The translations under genes and the position numbers were made by a program. Under the pieces are notes generated by a model. The model saw only the letters and a list, made by a program, of their open reading frames with translations, did no database searches and was not told the DNA's origin. This document shows, piece by piece, positions 1 through 9,643 of a DNA stretch of 34,660 bases; the stretch's first letter is position 1, and every line of letters starts with the position of its first letter. The stretch comes from Planctomycetaceae bacterium (GTDB lineage Bacteria; Planctomycetota; Planctomycetia; Pirellulales; Pirellulaceae), in contig SXHS01000238.1 of assembly GCA_005773145.1 (NCBI GenBank), positions 1-34,660 on the forward strand, written 5' to 3'.

Positions 1-1329
1 GAGTCTGACGCTGAGGATGACGAGGACGCGACGGGCGGAGGAGGCCAGGTCGCTGGGATCTTTGTAGATGCGCGAGGCGTGTTGCACGCCCGCACGCAAG
101 TCGATTCCAGCGGTCAGCTGAGTCGGCAACGCATCACGCAGATGCGGGCCGCGTTGGATCCGCGGCTAGCACGTCCGAGCACCCTTCGCAAAGTGTCGCT
201 CAATCGCCTAGAGCGAGCTCTGGCGCGACGCGTGGCCGATGGACGCGGGGCGACGGAAGACATGCGGTACTTGGCCGGCTTAACCCACGTGCAGTACGTC
301 TTTTTCTTCCCGGAGACTCGGGACATTGTGTTGGCGGGGCCTGCGGAGGGGTATGGCCATGACACGTTAGGACATGCCATTGGACTGTGGAGCGGCGCCG
401 CGGTGCTGCATCTGGAGGACCTGGTCGTCGCGCTGCGGGCATTTGCCCCTGGTGAGAAGCCGACACGGGTGATCTCCTGCTCGATTGACCCCACGGCCGA
501 AGGTTTGCAGCGTATGCAGAAGTTCTTAGTCTCCGTGGGGGGGCGCATCACACCGGCAGATGACCAACGGATCGCCGCTGGCCTCCGCGAGTCACTCGGC
601 GCGCAGGTCATCACGCTCAAGGGCATCGCGCCGGGTTCGCACTTTGCCCAGGTGATGGCGCAGGCCGATTACCGCATGAAGTTGATCGGCATTGGCCTGG
701 AGCCACCGCCGGTCCCCATGGTGACCTTTATTGAGAAGGCAAGTCCCGCATCGGTTTCCCGCAACGCGCTCCAACGTTGGTATTTCGAGCCGGATTACGA
801 TTGCGTCAAGGTCAGTGACGACTTCCTGGCGATGGAGTTGGTCGGATCGGGCGTGAAGCTGGTGAGCGAGGACGAACATGTGGGGCAGGGGGGGGCGCGA
901 GTTCGTAGCGGACGCGTGGATCGGGCCAGCAAGGCGTTCGTGACCAGTTTCACACAAAAGTTTGGCGAGATTGCCAAGAAGTCACCGGTTTATGCGGAGT
1001 TGAGAAACGTGATTGGGCTGGCGGTTTCAGCCGCCTTCATTCAGCAGCAGGACTATTACACGCAGGCCGATTGGCGTTTGGGCGTACTTGCGGATGAACG
1101 CCAATTTCCGACGGAGATCTACCCGGCTCCGCGCCAGGTAGAATCGGCCGTCAATGTGGTTTGGAAGGGGCAGACACTGATGACACCGATTGGGGGCGGC
1201 GTGCACATGCAGCCCCTGCAAGCGATCGATAAGGGACGTGTGCAACCGGACGAAAAAGGCCAGTTGAACCAACTTCGTCAGCAGGTGCAACTCAGCGAAC
1301 TGGGGGACGATGTGTGGTGGTGGGACTGA
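1..1329 (+). CDS. DUF1598-type planctomycete protein (5' end outside window)
   Basis: The frame of ORF 79..1329 is open back to base 1 (ESDAEDDEDATGGGGQVAGIFVDARGVLHA...), so the gene is probably 5'-truncated by the window. The pattern 'YLAGLTHVQYVFFFPETRDIVLAGPAEGY' is recalled as DUF1598. Confidence 0.75.
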   Translation, partial: ESDAEDDEDATGGGGQVAGIFVDARGVLHARTQVDSSGQLSRQRITQMRAALDPRLARPSTLRKVSLNRLERALARRVADGRGATEDMRYLAGLTHVQYVFFFPETRDIVLAGPAEGYGHDTLGHAIGLWSGAAVLHLEDLVVALRAFAPGEKPTRVISCSIDPTAEGLQRMQKFLVSVGGRITPADDQRIAAGLRESLGAQVITLKGIAPGSHFAQVMAQADYRMKLIGIGLEPPPVPMVTFIEKASPASVSRNALQRWYFEPDYDCVKVSDDFLAMELVGSGVKLVSEDEHVGQGGARVRSGRVDRASKAFVTSFTQKFGEIAKKSPVYAELRNVIGLAVSAAFIQQQDYYTQADWRLGVLADERQFPTEIYPAPRQVESAVNVVWKGQTLMTPIGGGVHMQPLQAIDKGRVQPDEKGQLNQLRQQVQLSELGDDVWWWD

Positions 1330-1424
1330 TCCCCAATGGACAGGACCACGTAACCATCGTTTACCGCCCAGCCGTAGGCGCCGGCGGTTTCACGCGGAGT
1401 GAAGTACAACCGCTCCGGTTTCGT

Positions 1425-2837
1425 TTACGCAGTCGCTGGTAGCTCCGCCAACCGGAGTCGCACGGTGAACGTGCTGCCCTGGCCAAGCCGGCTCACGAGT
1501 TCGATCTGTCCGCCCATCGATTGCAAGAGATGTTTAACGATGGATAGGCCCAGGCCGGTGCTGCCCAATTCGCGCGATCTCGCCCGGTCGACCCGATAGA
1601 ATCGTTCGAATACCCGTTCTTGATCAGCGGCCGAGATGCCGATTCCCGTATCCACGACCTGAATGACGGCGAGTCCCTCCTCGCACCGGGCCGAAAAGAC
1701 GATGCGTCCGCCGTCGGGTGTGTACTTGATGGCGTTATCCAGCAGATTATCCAAGACCTGGCGTAGTCCTTCTCGATCTGCCAGTACCTGCACCTCGTCC
1801 GGGGGCCGTTCGGCAAATTCTAAATCCAGCTGTTTGGCACGGGCAGCGGTTTGATGGTGTCTCAGGCACTCGGCCATGGCAGCAGTCAAATGGATCGGTG
1901 TGATTTCCAAGGATGACGGGGCGGATTCGATGCGTGCCAAGCTGAGCATGTCCAAGATCAGCTCGTGCAGACGATCGGCCTGCTCTTCGATCCGCATGAT
2001 GAAACGTTGGCTTGTCTCGGGATCATCGATGGCGCCTTCACGCAGGGTTTCTGCGTAGGCCTTGATGGCACTGAGTGGGGTTTTTAACTCATGGGAGACA
2101 TTGGCCACAAATTGTTGGCGCAACTGTTCCAGGCGCCGAAGCTCGGTGATGTCGTGTAGAACCAACAGCACGCCTTCGCAGGGGTCTCCAGGAAGTCGTG
2201 TAGCATGGACTTGCAGAAGGTGCGGCGTGGGCCCCCCCACCTCCATTTCGGAAACTTGACGCCGTTGCTCAACTGCCGCGTCGCGGTCAAGTGTGACGCG
2301 CACGGCTTGTTGTAGGCGATGGGTACGCACGACTTCCAACAAATGGCGACCGACTGCTTGCTGTTGAGTAAAATGCAGCAGGCGGGCAGCTGCCTGGTTC
2401 GCCAGCAGGATGCGTTCGTGCACATCCACGGCCAGAACGCCTTCGGACATGGCATCGATCACGATGGTCAGCCGTTCGAGCGCCTCTCGCGACTGTCGGC
2501 GCTCGTGGCTCCAATCCCGCGCTGCCTTGGCAATCTGTTCCGCGACGTCCTCCCATTCGTCGGGGATTCGCAACGGGCTCAGCTGGGGCCCGCCGGCGGG
2601 CTGCCAATCGGCGGCGACTCCTTGCAGCCGTAGCAACGGTCGACGCATGCGGGAGGCGGCATACCAAGTCATCATGATCGTTCCGGCCAGGAACAAGCCC
2701 GCATGGACCACGAGCCAACGCGTGAGGTGTGTCGACGCTGACGGACTCGCGGCCAGCCACGCGCAACCGATTCCCAAGATTGCGTACCATGCCAGGTACC
2801 GCCAATAGAGTGACCAGACGGTTTGCTTGCGCCACAT
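1425..2837 (-). CDS. PhoR-like membrane sensor histidine kinase (PAS + HisKA + HATPase)
   Basis: Contains H-box 'FVANVSHELKTPLSAIKAYAETL', N-box 'LLDNAIKYTPDGGRI', G boxes 'DTGIGIS' and 'GSTGLGLSIVKHL', and N-terminal TM segments. The likely start is the internal Met (MWRKQTVWSLYWRY). Confidence 0.9.
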   Translation of the reverse strand: MWRKQTVWSLYWRYLAWYAILGIGCAWLAASPSASTHLTRWLVVHAGLFLAGTIMMTWYAASRMRRPLLRLQGVAADWQPAGGPQLSPLRIPDEWEDVAEQIAKAARDWSHERRQSREALERLTIVIDAMSEGVLAVDVHERILLANQAAARLLHFTQQQAVGRHLLEVVRTHRLQQAVRVTLDRDAAVEQRRQVSEMEVGGPTPHLLQVHATRLPGDPCEGVLLVLHDITELRRLEQLRQQFVANVSHELKTPLSAIKAYAETLREGAIDDPETSQRFIMRIEEQADRLHELILDMLSLARIESAPSSLEITPIHLTAAMAECLRHHQTAARAKQLDLEFAERPPDEVQVLADREGLRQVLDNLLDNAIKYTPDGGRIVFSARCEEGLAVIQVVDTGIGISAADQERVFERFYRVDRARSRELGSTGLGLSIVKHLLQSMGGQIELVSRLGQGSTFTVRLRLAELPATA

Positions 2838-2857
2838 ACGGAAGTCCTTCCATAAGG

Positions 2858-4255
2858 TTATGGCTGGGGACGGCGAACCAGCACCACGCGCAGATCGCAA
2901 ACATTGGTATGCGTGGGGCCGGTTTGCAGCAGTCCATCAACCTGTTGGAAGAAGGAATAGGCATCGTTACGGCGCAGGTAATCGGCTGGATCGAGTCCCC
3001 GCTGTCGGGCGGCACTTATGACTTCCGCTGTCAGGATGGCGCCGGCTGCATCTGTAGGCCCGTCCTCGCCGTCGCTGCCTCCGGACAGGAGTACCAACGA
3101 GGGACCGTGGGAGTTATCAAGGGCCGCAAGTTGTGGTTCGGTCCACAGTTCGGCCAGGGCGGCCAGCACGAGCTGCTGGTTGCGCCCCCCTTTCCCGCGT
3201 TGTTGCGCTTCGATCAGCTGCACAGTGGGCTCACCTCCGCTGATCAAGCAATCGGGGCCTGGGTTCGCCAGCATATGACGGGCCATTTGCAGCAGATGTC
3301 GTCCGGATTGCTCCGCCGTTCCCTCGGACGGAGTCCCCCCCAGCATCACATGCGAATAGCCGCGCCGTTCGGCCTCCTGTCCCGCTCCGTCCACGGCCGT
3401 GGCGGTGTTGCCCACGATCACATGCGTGCCGTGGCTGCTCGCGCGGCGCGTCACGGCCGGGGCCGGATCGCGAGTCGCCCGTTGCAAATGAGCCAGAACG
3501 TTGGGAGCGATACCTGCCGAGTCGGCGCCAAACTCACGCAAGATCCGCAGGGCCTGTTGTGGGTCCGGTGGTACATCGACGGTTGGGCCCGAAGCGATCA
3601 TGTCCAAGGGGTCCCCCAAGACATCGGAGATAATGAATGTGATCAGGTGGCCGGCTCGACAAGCGCGAGCCAAACCGCCCCCTTTGATGCGGCTAATGGC
3701 CTTGCGCACGGTGTTCAATTGGCGAATGTCGGCACCGGCTGCACTGAGAAATCGAGTCAGCGCCACCTTGTCTTCAAGCGTTACGCCGGGCACTGGAGCG
3801 GGGAGTAGCGCAGAGCCCCCCCCGGAGATCAGGCACAGGCAAACGTCCTGTGCCGACAATCCCGCCACCATCTGCAACATGTGCTCCGATCCGTGAATGC
3901 CCTCGGCCGTTGGTTCGTTGCAGCCTGCCGGCCGAGCCGGATGCAGATGAATTCGCCGCAAGGGCCGTAGACAATCGGCCGGAACATTCACCCATCCCGA
4001 TAGTTGCTTCTCTTGAAGCAGTGATTCACCGAGGGCCTGCTCAACGCCGGACGCCATGCTGGCCCCGGCCTTGCCAGCTCCCACCACCACCACGCGTCGC
4101 ACCTGATCGAGTCGCAGTCGCTGGTCGCCGAGGCGCAGCCAAGGACCCTCCACGGCCAAATGAGTGCGAACAAGCCGCTCCCCGCCTACCGCCTCCAATC
4201 CCGCGCGCCAAATCGCCTCAGCATCGTCTCGTAATTCAGCCGTTGATCGTTCCAT
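2858..4255 (-). CDS. Glycerate kinase, GckA/TtuD (MOFRL) type
   Basis: 'VVVGAGKAGASMASGVEQAL', 'CLISGGGSALLPAPVPGVTLEDK', 'LISGGEPTVQL...GGRNQQLVLAAL', 'LLSGGSDGEDGPTDAAGA'. Start chosen at MERSTAELRDD. Confidence 0.9.
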   Translation of the reverse strand: MERSTAELRDDAEAIWRAGLEAVGGERLVRTHLAVEGPWLRLGDQRLRLDQVRRVVVVGAGKAGASMASGVEQALGESLLQEKQLSGWVNVPADCLRPLRRIHLHPARPAGCNEPTAEGIHGSEHMLQMVAGLSAQDVCLCLISGGGSALLPAPVPGVTLEDKVALTRFLSAAGADIRQLNTVRKAISRIKGGGLARACRAGHLITFIISDVLGDPLDMIASGPTVDVPPDPQQALRILREFGADSAGIAPNVLAHLQRATRDPAPAVTRRASSHGTHVIVGNTATAVDGAGQEAERRGYSHVMLGGTPSEGTAEQSGRHLLQMARHMLANPGPDCLISGGEPTVQLIEAQQRGKGGRNQQLVLAALAELWTEPQLAALDNSHGPSLVLLSGGSDGEDGPTDAAGAILTAEVISAARQRGLDPADYLRRNDAYSFFQQVDGLLQTGPTHTNVCDLRVVLVRRPQP

Positions 4256-4477
4256 GGTCTGGTATTGTAACGCGTTCGAGCCGCCGACCCAACATCTCAG
4301 CCGCGAATCCACATGCTAGGGACGATCATTGACGGGGGCGACTGGCATTCAGTAGAGTGGGGGGGCCTGTGGCTGGCACATGGCACTCAGTGAGGACCGA
4401 AAGGTCGTCGTTCAATCGGCATTGGCACCCGGTTGGGATCATGCACACGGAACGTTAGACAAAGGGCAGGAAAGTCC

Positions 4478-6559
4478 ATGACCGATACCACTGGCATTGC
4501 GGACGTCGATCGGCTGGCCATTGATACCATTCGTACGCTGGCCATGGATGCGGTCCAACAGGCCAACAGTGGGCACCCGGGAACGCCCATGGCCCTGGCC
4601 CCAGTGACGTACGTCCTGTGGAACGAATTCCTAAAATACGATCCCACTCGCCCTCAGTGGCCGGTGCGCGACCGATTTGTCTTGTCATGCGGACACGCCT
4701 CGATGTTGCTCTACGCCATGCTGCATCTGGCGGGCGTGCGAAAGACGAAGCGGCAACCGAATGGAACGATCGTGGCCACGGACGAATGGGCCATTGGCGG
4801 GGAGGACCTGCGCAACTTTCGCCAGTTTGGCAGTCCTTGCGCCGGACATCCGGAATATGGTTATGCAGCTGGCATCGAGACCACCACAGGGCCGTTGGGG
4901 CAGGGCATTGGCAATTCGGTGGGGATGGCGATCGCGGCTCAATGGTTTGCGGCCCGCTACGGCCGTCCTGGCTTCGAGGACCTCTTTGCCTCGCGGGTCT
5001 ACGCGCTATGCAGCGACGGCGACATCATGGAAGGAGTTGGCTGTGAGGCCGCATCGTTGGCCGGCCATCTGAAGTTGGGCAATCTCTGTTGGATTTATGA
5101 CGATAATCGCATCACGATCGAGGGTAAGACGGAGTTGGCGTTTAGCGAAGATGTGGCGCGACGATTTCAAGGTCAGGGTTGGCACGTGCTGAGTGTCGAG
5201 GATGCCAATGACTTGACCGCAATACGCCAGGCTTTGACGCAGGCGTCGGGTCAGCAGTCCCAACCCACACTGATTGTGCTGCGCAGTGTGATTGCCTGGG
5301 GCTCCCCTGGCAAGGCAAATACGCACGGAGCCCACGGCTCACCACTGGGTGAGGACGAGGTGCGCCGCACGAAGCAAGTGTACGGGTGGCCGGAAGATGA
5401 GCACTTTCGGGTGCCGGAGGATGCGCGGCGGCATGTGGCCGAGACGTTGGGGGCGCGCGGCAAGTCGGCACGTCAGGCTTGGGATGTTCGTTATTCCCAG
5501 TATCAGCAGAAATTTCCGGATGCAGCCGCCGAGTTCCAAAGCGCGATCCACCATCAGTTACCCGCCGATTGGGAAACAGCGATTCCCACTTTCACCACGA
5601 AGGATCACCTGGCCACTCGCGTTTCCTCGGGCAAGGTCCTGAACGCCATCGGCAAGCGGCTTCCCTGGCTGGTGGGCGGGGCCGCCGATTTGGCCCCATC
5701 GACGAAGACTCTACTTGAGTTTGAGGGGGCGGGGCAGTTTTCCGCCGCGCAGCGCGGTGGCCGCAATTTGCATTTCGGCATTCGCGAACATGCCATGGCC
5801 TCGGCCGCCAACGGCATGTCACTCAGCGGACTCCGTCCCTATGTGGCCACATTCTTCGTGTTCAGCGACTATCTGCGTCCGGCGCTGCGACTCAGCGCTT
5901 TAATGCACCAACCGGTTTTGTACATCTTGACCCACGACTCGATCGGTCTGGGTGAGGACGGACCGACGCATCAACCGGTGGAGCAATTGGCCGCCTGCCG
6001 CGCCATCCCGGGATTGGTTGTGCTGCGGCCGGCCGATGCCAATGAGGTTGCCGAGTCCTATCGAGTGGCCATCCAGGGTTCCGATCGACCGGTGGCCCTG
6101 GTGCTAACACGCCAGGACGTTCCCACCTTCTGTCGGCAACGGTTTGCGCCGGCGACCGGGCTGGCACGAGGTGCCTATGTGATGGCCGAAGCGGGGAATG
6201 ACGTGCCCCAGGTCATCTTGATCGGAACGGGGAGTGAATTGCATTTGTGCGCCGAGGCTTACGATCGCTTGGTAGCGGCTGGTATTCGTGCCCGGTTGGT
6301 GAGTATGCCATCCTGGGAACTGTTTGAACAACAGGATGTGGCCTACCGGGAATCCGTGTTGCCGTCCCGTGTGACCGCACGCATTGCTGTGGAGGCGGGC
6401 ATACGCCAGGGGTGGGATCGGTATTTGGGGCCCCGTGGTCGGTTTCTAGGCATGGAGGGGTTTGGCTTGTCTGCCCCATATGAAGAACTCTACGCGCATT
6501 TCGGCCTGACGGTCGATCAAATCCATGCCACGGCGCTTGATCTCGTGGCCGACTCGTGA
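4478..6559 (+). CDS. tkt: Transketolase
   Basis: 'MDAVQQANSGHPGTPMALAPVTYVLW', 'GPLGQGIGNSVGMAIA', 'DGDIMEGVGCEAASLAGHLKLGNLCWIYDDNRITIEGKTEL', 'HDSIGLGEDGPTHQPVEQLAACRAIPGL'. An RBS-like gggcagga precedes ATG 4478. Confidence 0.97.
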   Translation: MTDTTGIADVDRLAIDTIRTLAMDAVQQANSGHPGTPMALAPVTYVLWNEFLKYDPTRPQWPVRDRFVLSCGHASMLLYAMLHLAGVRKTKRQPNGTIVATDEWAIGGEDLRNFRQFGSPCAGHPEYGYAAGIETTTGPLGQGIGNSVGMAIAAQWFAARYGRPGFEDLFASRVYALCSDGDIMEGVGCEAASLAGHLKLGNLCWIYDDNRITIEGKTELAFSEDVARRFQGQGWHVLSVEDANDLTAIRQALTQASGQQSQPTLIVLRSVIAWGSPGKANTHGAHGSPLGEDEVRRTKQVYGWPEDEHFRVPEDARRHVAETLGARGKSARQAWDVRYSQYQQKFPDAAAEFQSAIHHQLPADWETAIPTFTTKDHLATRVSSGKVLNAIGKRLPWLVGGAADLAPSTKTLLEFEGAGQFSAAQRGGRNLHFGIREHAMASAANGMSLSGLRPYVATFFVFSDYLRPALRLSALMHQPVLYILTHDSIGLGEDGPTHQPVEQLAACRAIPGLVVLRPADANEVAESYRVAIQGSDRPVALVLTRQDVPTFCRQRFAPATGLARGAYVMAEAGNDVPQVILIGTGSELHLCAEAYDRLVAAGIRARLVSMPSWELFEQQDVAYRESVLPSRVTARIAVEAGIRQGWDRYLGPRGRFLGMEGFGLSAPYEELYAHFGLTVDQIHATALDLVADS

Positions 6560-6575
6560 TCATTCCCACTCGTGA

Positions 6576-8339
6576 TCATGCCGTGTCTAAGAGAGCCAGG
6601 TCGGGGGCCAGGCGCTGGATCTGCGACGTCATGAAGCGTTTGATCTGCGTCGCGGTCTTGAACTCCAGGGCACGCTCCAACAGCCGTTCGGCCGTGCGTC
6701 GGTCGATCTTCTTGGCCAATTCCTTGATGGTGGGTATGAAAGCCGGGCTCATACTAAACCGCCTCAGCCCCATGCCCAACAACAGGGCAAATGACCGTGG
6801 TTGTCCAGCCATTTCGCCGCACAATGTCACGGGGATGTTGGCTCGATTACACGATCGAATGACTTGCGTTAACACGCGTAGCACAGGTGGACTGAGCGGC
6901 TCGCACAAGTGGCTAACCTTGGGGTTATCTCGATCGGCGGCCATCAGATATTGAACCAGGTCATTAGACCCGATGGATACGAAGTCGACCAAATCGAGCA
7001 TATAGTCGATCATTACGGCGGCGGCGGGAACTTCGAGCATCATGCCGACGGGGACTTGGCCGAAGGGTTTCCCCTCGTGGCGCAGTTGTTCGCATGTGCG
7101 GCGGACGATGCCCCGCAGACGGCGCATTTCTTCCAACGTGGTGATCATGGGGAACAAAATGCGCACTTTACCCCCCAATTTTTCCGCATGGGCCGCAGCT
7201 TGTAGGATCGCTCGAACCTGCACGGCGAAAAATTCGGGATGTTCAAACGATAAGCGAATGCTCCGCCAGCCCATGAAGGGGTTGGCCTCTTGATGGGTGT
7301 GTCCCAAGTAGGGGACCGTCTTGTCGCCACCGATATCCAGCGTTCGAATCGTGACCGATTGACCGGGGCTGGCCTCCACAATTTGCCGGTAGACCTCCAG
7401 TTGCTGGCCTTCGTCAGGGACGTCGGGATGCGTGAGATAGAGATATTCCGTGCGATACAGTCCCACGCACGACGCGCCCATGGCCTTGGCGGCGTCCGTG
7501 TCGCGTAAATCGTTGATATTCGCGCCTAGCTCCAGTGGAATCCCTTCGGAGGTACGTGCCGGTTGATCTCGATTCTCGGCCAAGTGGTCCTTGAGGTTGA
7601 AAAACTCTCGCTCGAGCTTGCGGTAGGCGGCAACCGTTTCGGCATTGGGATTGATGAGCACCAGGCCTTCGCGGCCATCCACCACCAGGGTATCCCCCGT
7701 CTTGACGTGGCGTAGGAGGCCGCTGATACCGGAGACAGCCGGAATGCCGCGGCTGCGAGCGATGATCGCCGCGTGGCTGGTTTGGCTGCCGGATTGCGTT
7801 ACGATCCCTTGTACGTCGATCTGTCCCAATGCCACGGCCTGCGAGGGGAGGAGTTCGTCGGCCGCGATGATCAGCGGCCCGTCTAGTGGGGTGGCCTGGG
7901 GTTGAAGGACGTCGGACAGCCGCACCCCAAGTCGCTCCACCACGTCCCGCAGGTCCGCCACTCGCTCTCGCAGGTACTCGTCCTTCATGCGAGCGAACTG
8001 GGACTGATATTCGTTGAGGAGCCGATGGAGCGCTGCTCCGGCTGTCATCCGGTCGTCGACAATCCAATCCCGGATTTTTTTGCGGAAGGCCACATCGCGG
8101 AGTATCGATTCGTGGACCCCAAAAATGGCCGCTTCCTCATGCCCCACCTGCCGCTCCACCTTGGTGCGCAGCGCCCGCAGGTCGATCGCCGCCTGGTCGC
8201 AGGCGGCCTCGTATTTGGCCAGTTCGGCTGTGACCTCGCTGTCCCGAAGCCGTTTGGTTTCCGGATTCACGAACACTTCGTGGATGCAATAAGCCGTTCC
8301 GACCGCGACTCCAGGGGATACAGGGATGCCACGGCGCAT
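6576..8339 (-). CDS. ptsP: Phosphoenolpyruvate-protein phosphotransferase (PTS enzyme I)
   Basis: 'GIVTQSGSQTSHAAIIARSRGIPAV' (phospho-His loop), 'GANINDLRDTDAAKAMGASCVGLYRTEYLYL', 'MMLEVPAAAVMIDYMLDLVDFVSIGSNDLVQYLMAADRDNPKVSHL'. Start taken at MRRGIPVSPGVAVG (8339). Confidence 0.95.
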   Translation of the reverse strand: MRRGIPVSPGVAVGTAYCIHEVFVNPETKRLRDSEVTAELAKYEAACDQAAIDLRALRTKVERQVGHEEAAIFGVHESILRDVAFRKKIRDWIVDDRMTAGAALHRLLNEYQSQFARMKDEYLRERVADLRDVVERLGVRLSDVLQPQATPLDGPLIIAADELLPSQAVALGQIDVQGIVTQSGSQTSHAAIIARSRGIPAVSGISGLLRHVKTGDTLVVDGREGLVLINPNAETVAAYRKLEREFFNLKDHLAENRDQPARTSEGIPLELGANINDLRDTDAAKAMGASCVGLYRTEYLYLTHPDVPDEGQQLEVYRQIVEASPGQSVTIRTLDIGGDKTVPYLGHTHQEANPFMGWRSIRLSFEHPEFFAVQVRAILQAAAHAEKLGGKVRILFPMITTLEEMRRLRGIVRRTCEQLRHEGKPFGQVPVGMMLEVPAAAVMIDYMLDLVDFVSIGSNDLVQYLMAADRDNPKVSHLCEPLSPPVLRVLTQVIRSCNRANIPVTLCGEMAGQPRSFALLLGMGLRRFSMSPAFIPTIKELAKKIDRRTAERLLERALEFKTATQIKRFMTSQIQRLAPDLALLDTA

Positions 8340-8435
8340 CACGGCAGTGTACCATGCGGCCGTGTGGGGACAACCGGTCGCCCCGACGGGCTGGGACGAC
8401 CGAGAAACCACATTGCGACAGCCCCAGAACCACGG

Positions 8436-8464
8436 TTGAGGGGTGGGCGGCAAGTCGTTATACT
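8436..8464 (+). promoter_or_regulatory. Putative sigma70-type promoter for the hotdog/ACP/KAS cluster
   Basis: TTGAGG (8436-8441), 17-nt spacer, TATACT (8459-8464), about 70 nt upstream of ATG 8534. Confidence 0.45.
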
Positions 8465-8533
8465 GTGCCCTTTTACCCCCGGCCGCATCGAGCCGCTAGG
8501 GGGGCCTGGGTTGGACCGACAGGGTCTTGGTTC

Positions 8534-9028
8534 ATGCGATTCACGTTACTTGATCGAATTGTTTCCCTGCGGCCGGGTGCCAGCATCGACGCGGTAAAAG
8601 GCTTGTCGTTGGCCGAAGAATACCTCAAGGATCACTTTCCATTATTTCCGGTGATGCCGGGCGTGCTGATGCTGGAGGCCATGTACCAGGCGAGTGCTTG
8701 GCTGTTGCGGGAAACGGATGACTTTGCCTACAGTCTGGTGACGTTGAAAGAGGCAAAAAATGTCAAGTATGCCGATTTTGTTGAGCCGGGCGAGGTCTTG
8801 CACCTGACGGCTGAGATCCAGAAGCGGGATGGGCGTCTGACTTGGTTTAAGGCACAAGGAACGGTAGATGGGCAGGTGGCGGTCAGCGCACGACTGGTTT
8901 TGGATCAGTGCAATTTGGCGGACGGCAATCCGGCCTTGCGATCGCAGGACTTGTACTTGATACGTCGGCTGCGCGAAGAATACGATTTGCTCAATCATAG
9001 TTGCATCAAGATGGGCTCCGTTACTTAG
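8534..9028 (+). CDS. FabZ-like 3-hydroxyacyl-ACP dehydratase (hotdog fold), catalytic His/Glu retained
   Basis: 'LKDHFPLFPVMPGVLMLEAMYQAS' matches the FabZ 'GHFPxxPVMPGVLxxEAMAQ' signature. Start MRFTLLDRIVSLRPG at 8534. Confidence 0.85.
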   Translation: MRFTLLDRIVSLRPGASIDAVKGLSLAEEYLKDHFPLFPVMPGVLMLEAMYQASAWLLRETDDFAYSLVTLKEAKNVKYADFVEPGEVLHLTAEIQKRDGRLTWFKAQGTVDGQVAVSARLVLDQCNLADGNPALRSQDLYLIRRLREEYDLLNHSCIKMGSVT

Positions 9029-9221
9029 TCTGGGATTCTTAGTCGGGGCTCCGCTGGATCCGGTTGACATGGTAGACCCGTTCAGCCAAGGGTATCGTTT
9101 GGATTCATAGGATTGCATGGACGATGGGTTGGGTGTTGGGATGTGTTGGGCATGAATGGGACGGTGCTGGCAAGTCATTGCCGGTCATTTGCATTACTCA
9201 CGTAAACGGAGGTTGGATCAG

Positions 9222-9608
9222 ATGCCAGCGTCGAAGGAAGAAGTTTTCAAGAAGGTACAGACCGCGCTGATTGATGCCCTGGGGGTGGACGAGGACGATG
9301 TGACCCCAGAGGCGACGCTGGTCGGCGACCTTGGGGCGGAGTCGATTGATTTTCTCGACATCGTGTTTCGCCTGGAAAAGGCCTTCAATATCGAAATTCC
9401 GCGGGCCGAGTTGTTCCCAGAGGACATCTTGACCAATCCTCAGTATGTGCAAGACGGTAAGGTGACGGCTAACGGGCTCACCGAATTGAAACGACGCATG
9501 CCCTTCGCAGACCTTACCAAGTTTGAGTCGAATCCAGCCGTGCAGGAGTTTGGCAACTTGTTAAGCGTGAGCGACATGTGCCGCTACGTGGAGTCCAAGT
9601 TGAAGTAG
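9222..9608 (+). CDS. Acyl carrier protein with an internal insertion
   Basis: 'DDVTPEATLVGDLGAESIDFLDIVFRLEKAFNIEIP' is an ACP helix II region with the pantetheinyl Ser in 'ESI'. 128 aa in total. Start at MPASKEEVFKK with upstream ggagg. Confidence 0.9.
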   Translation: MPASKEEVFKKVQTALIDALGVDEDDVTPEATLVGDLGAESIDFLDIVFRLEKAFNIEIPRAELFPEDILTNPQYVQDGKVTANGLTELKRRMPFADLTKFESNPAVQEFGNLLSVSDMCRYVESKLK

Positions 9609-9643
9609 GAATGGGATCGCGATAGAGAAAGAGCCTGCCGATC

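Noticed and set aside
2729-3808. 359-aa plus-strand ORF opposite glycerate kinase
   Set aside because: Antisense shadow of a well-supported gene; no recognisable domain, and common in GC-rich DNA.
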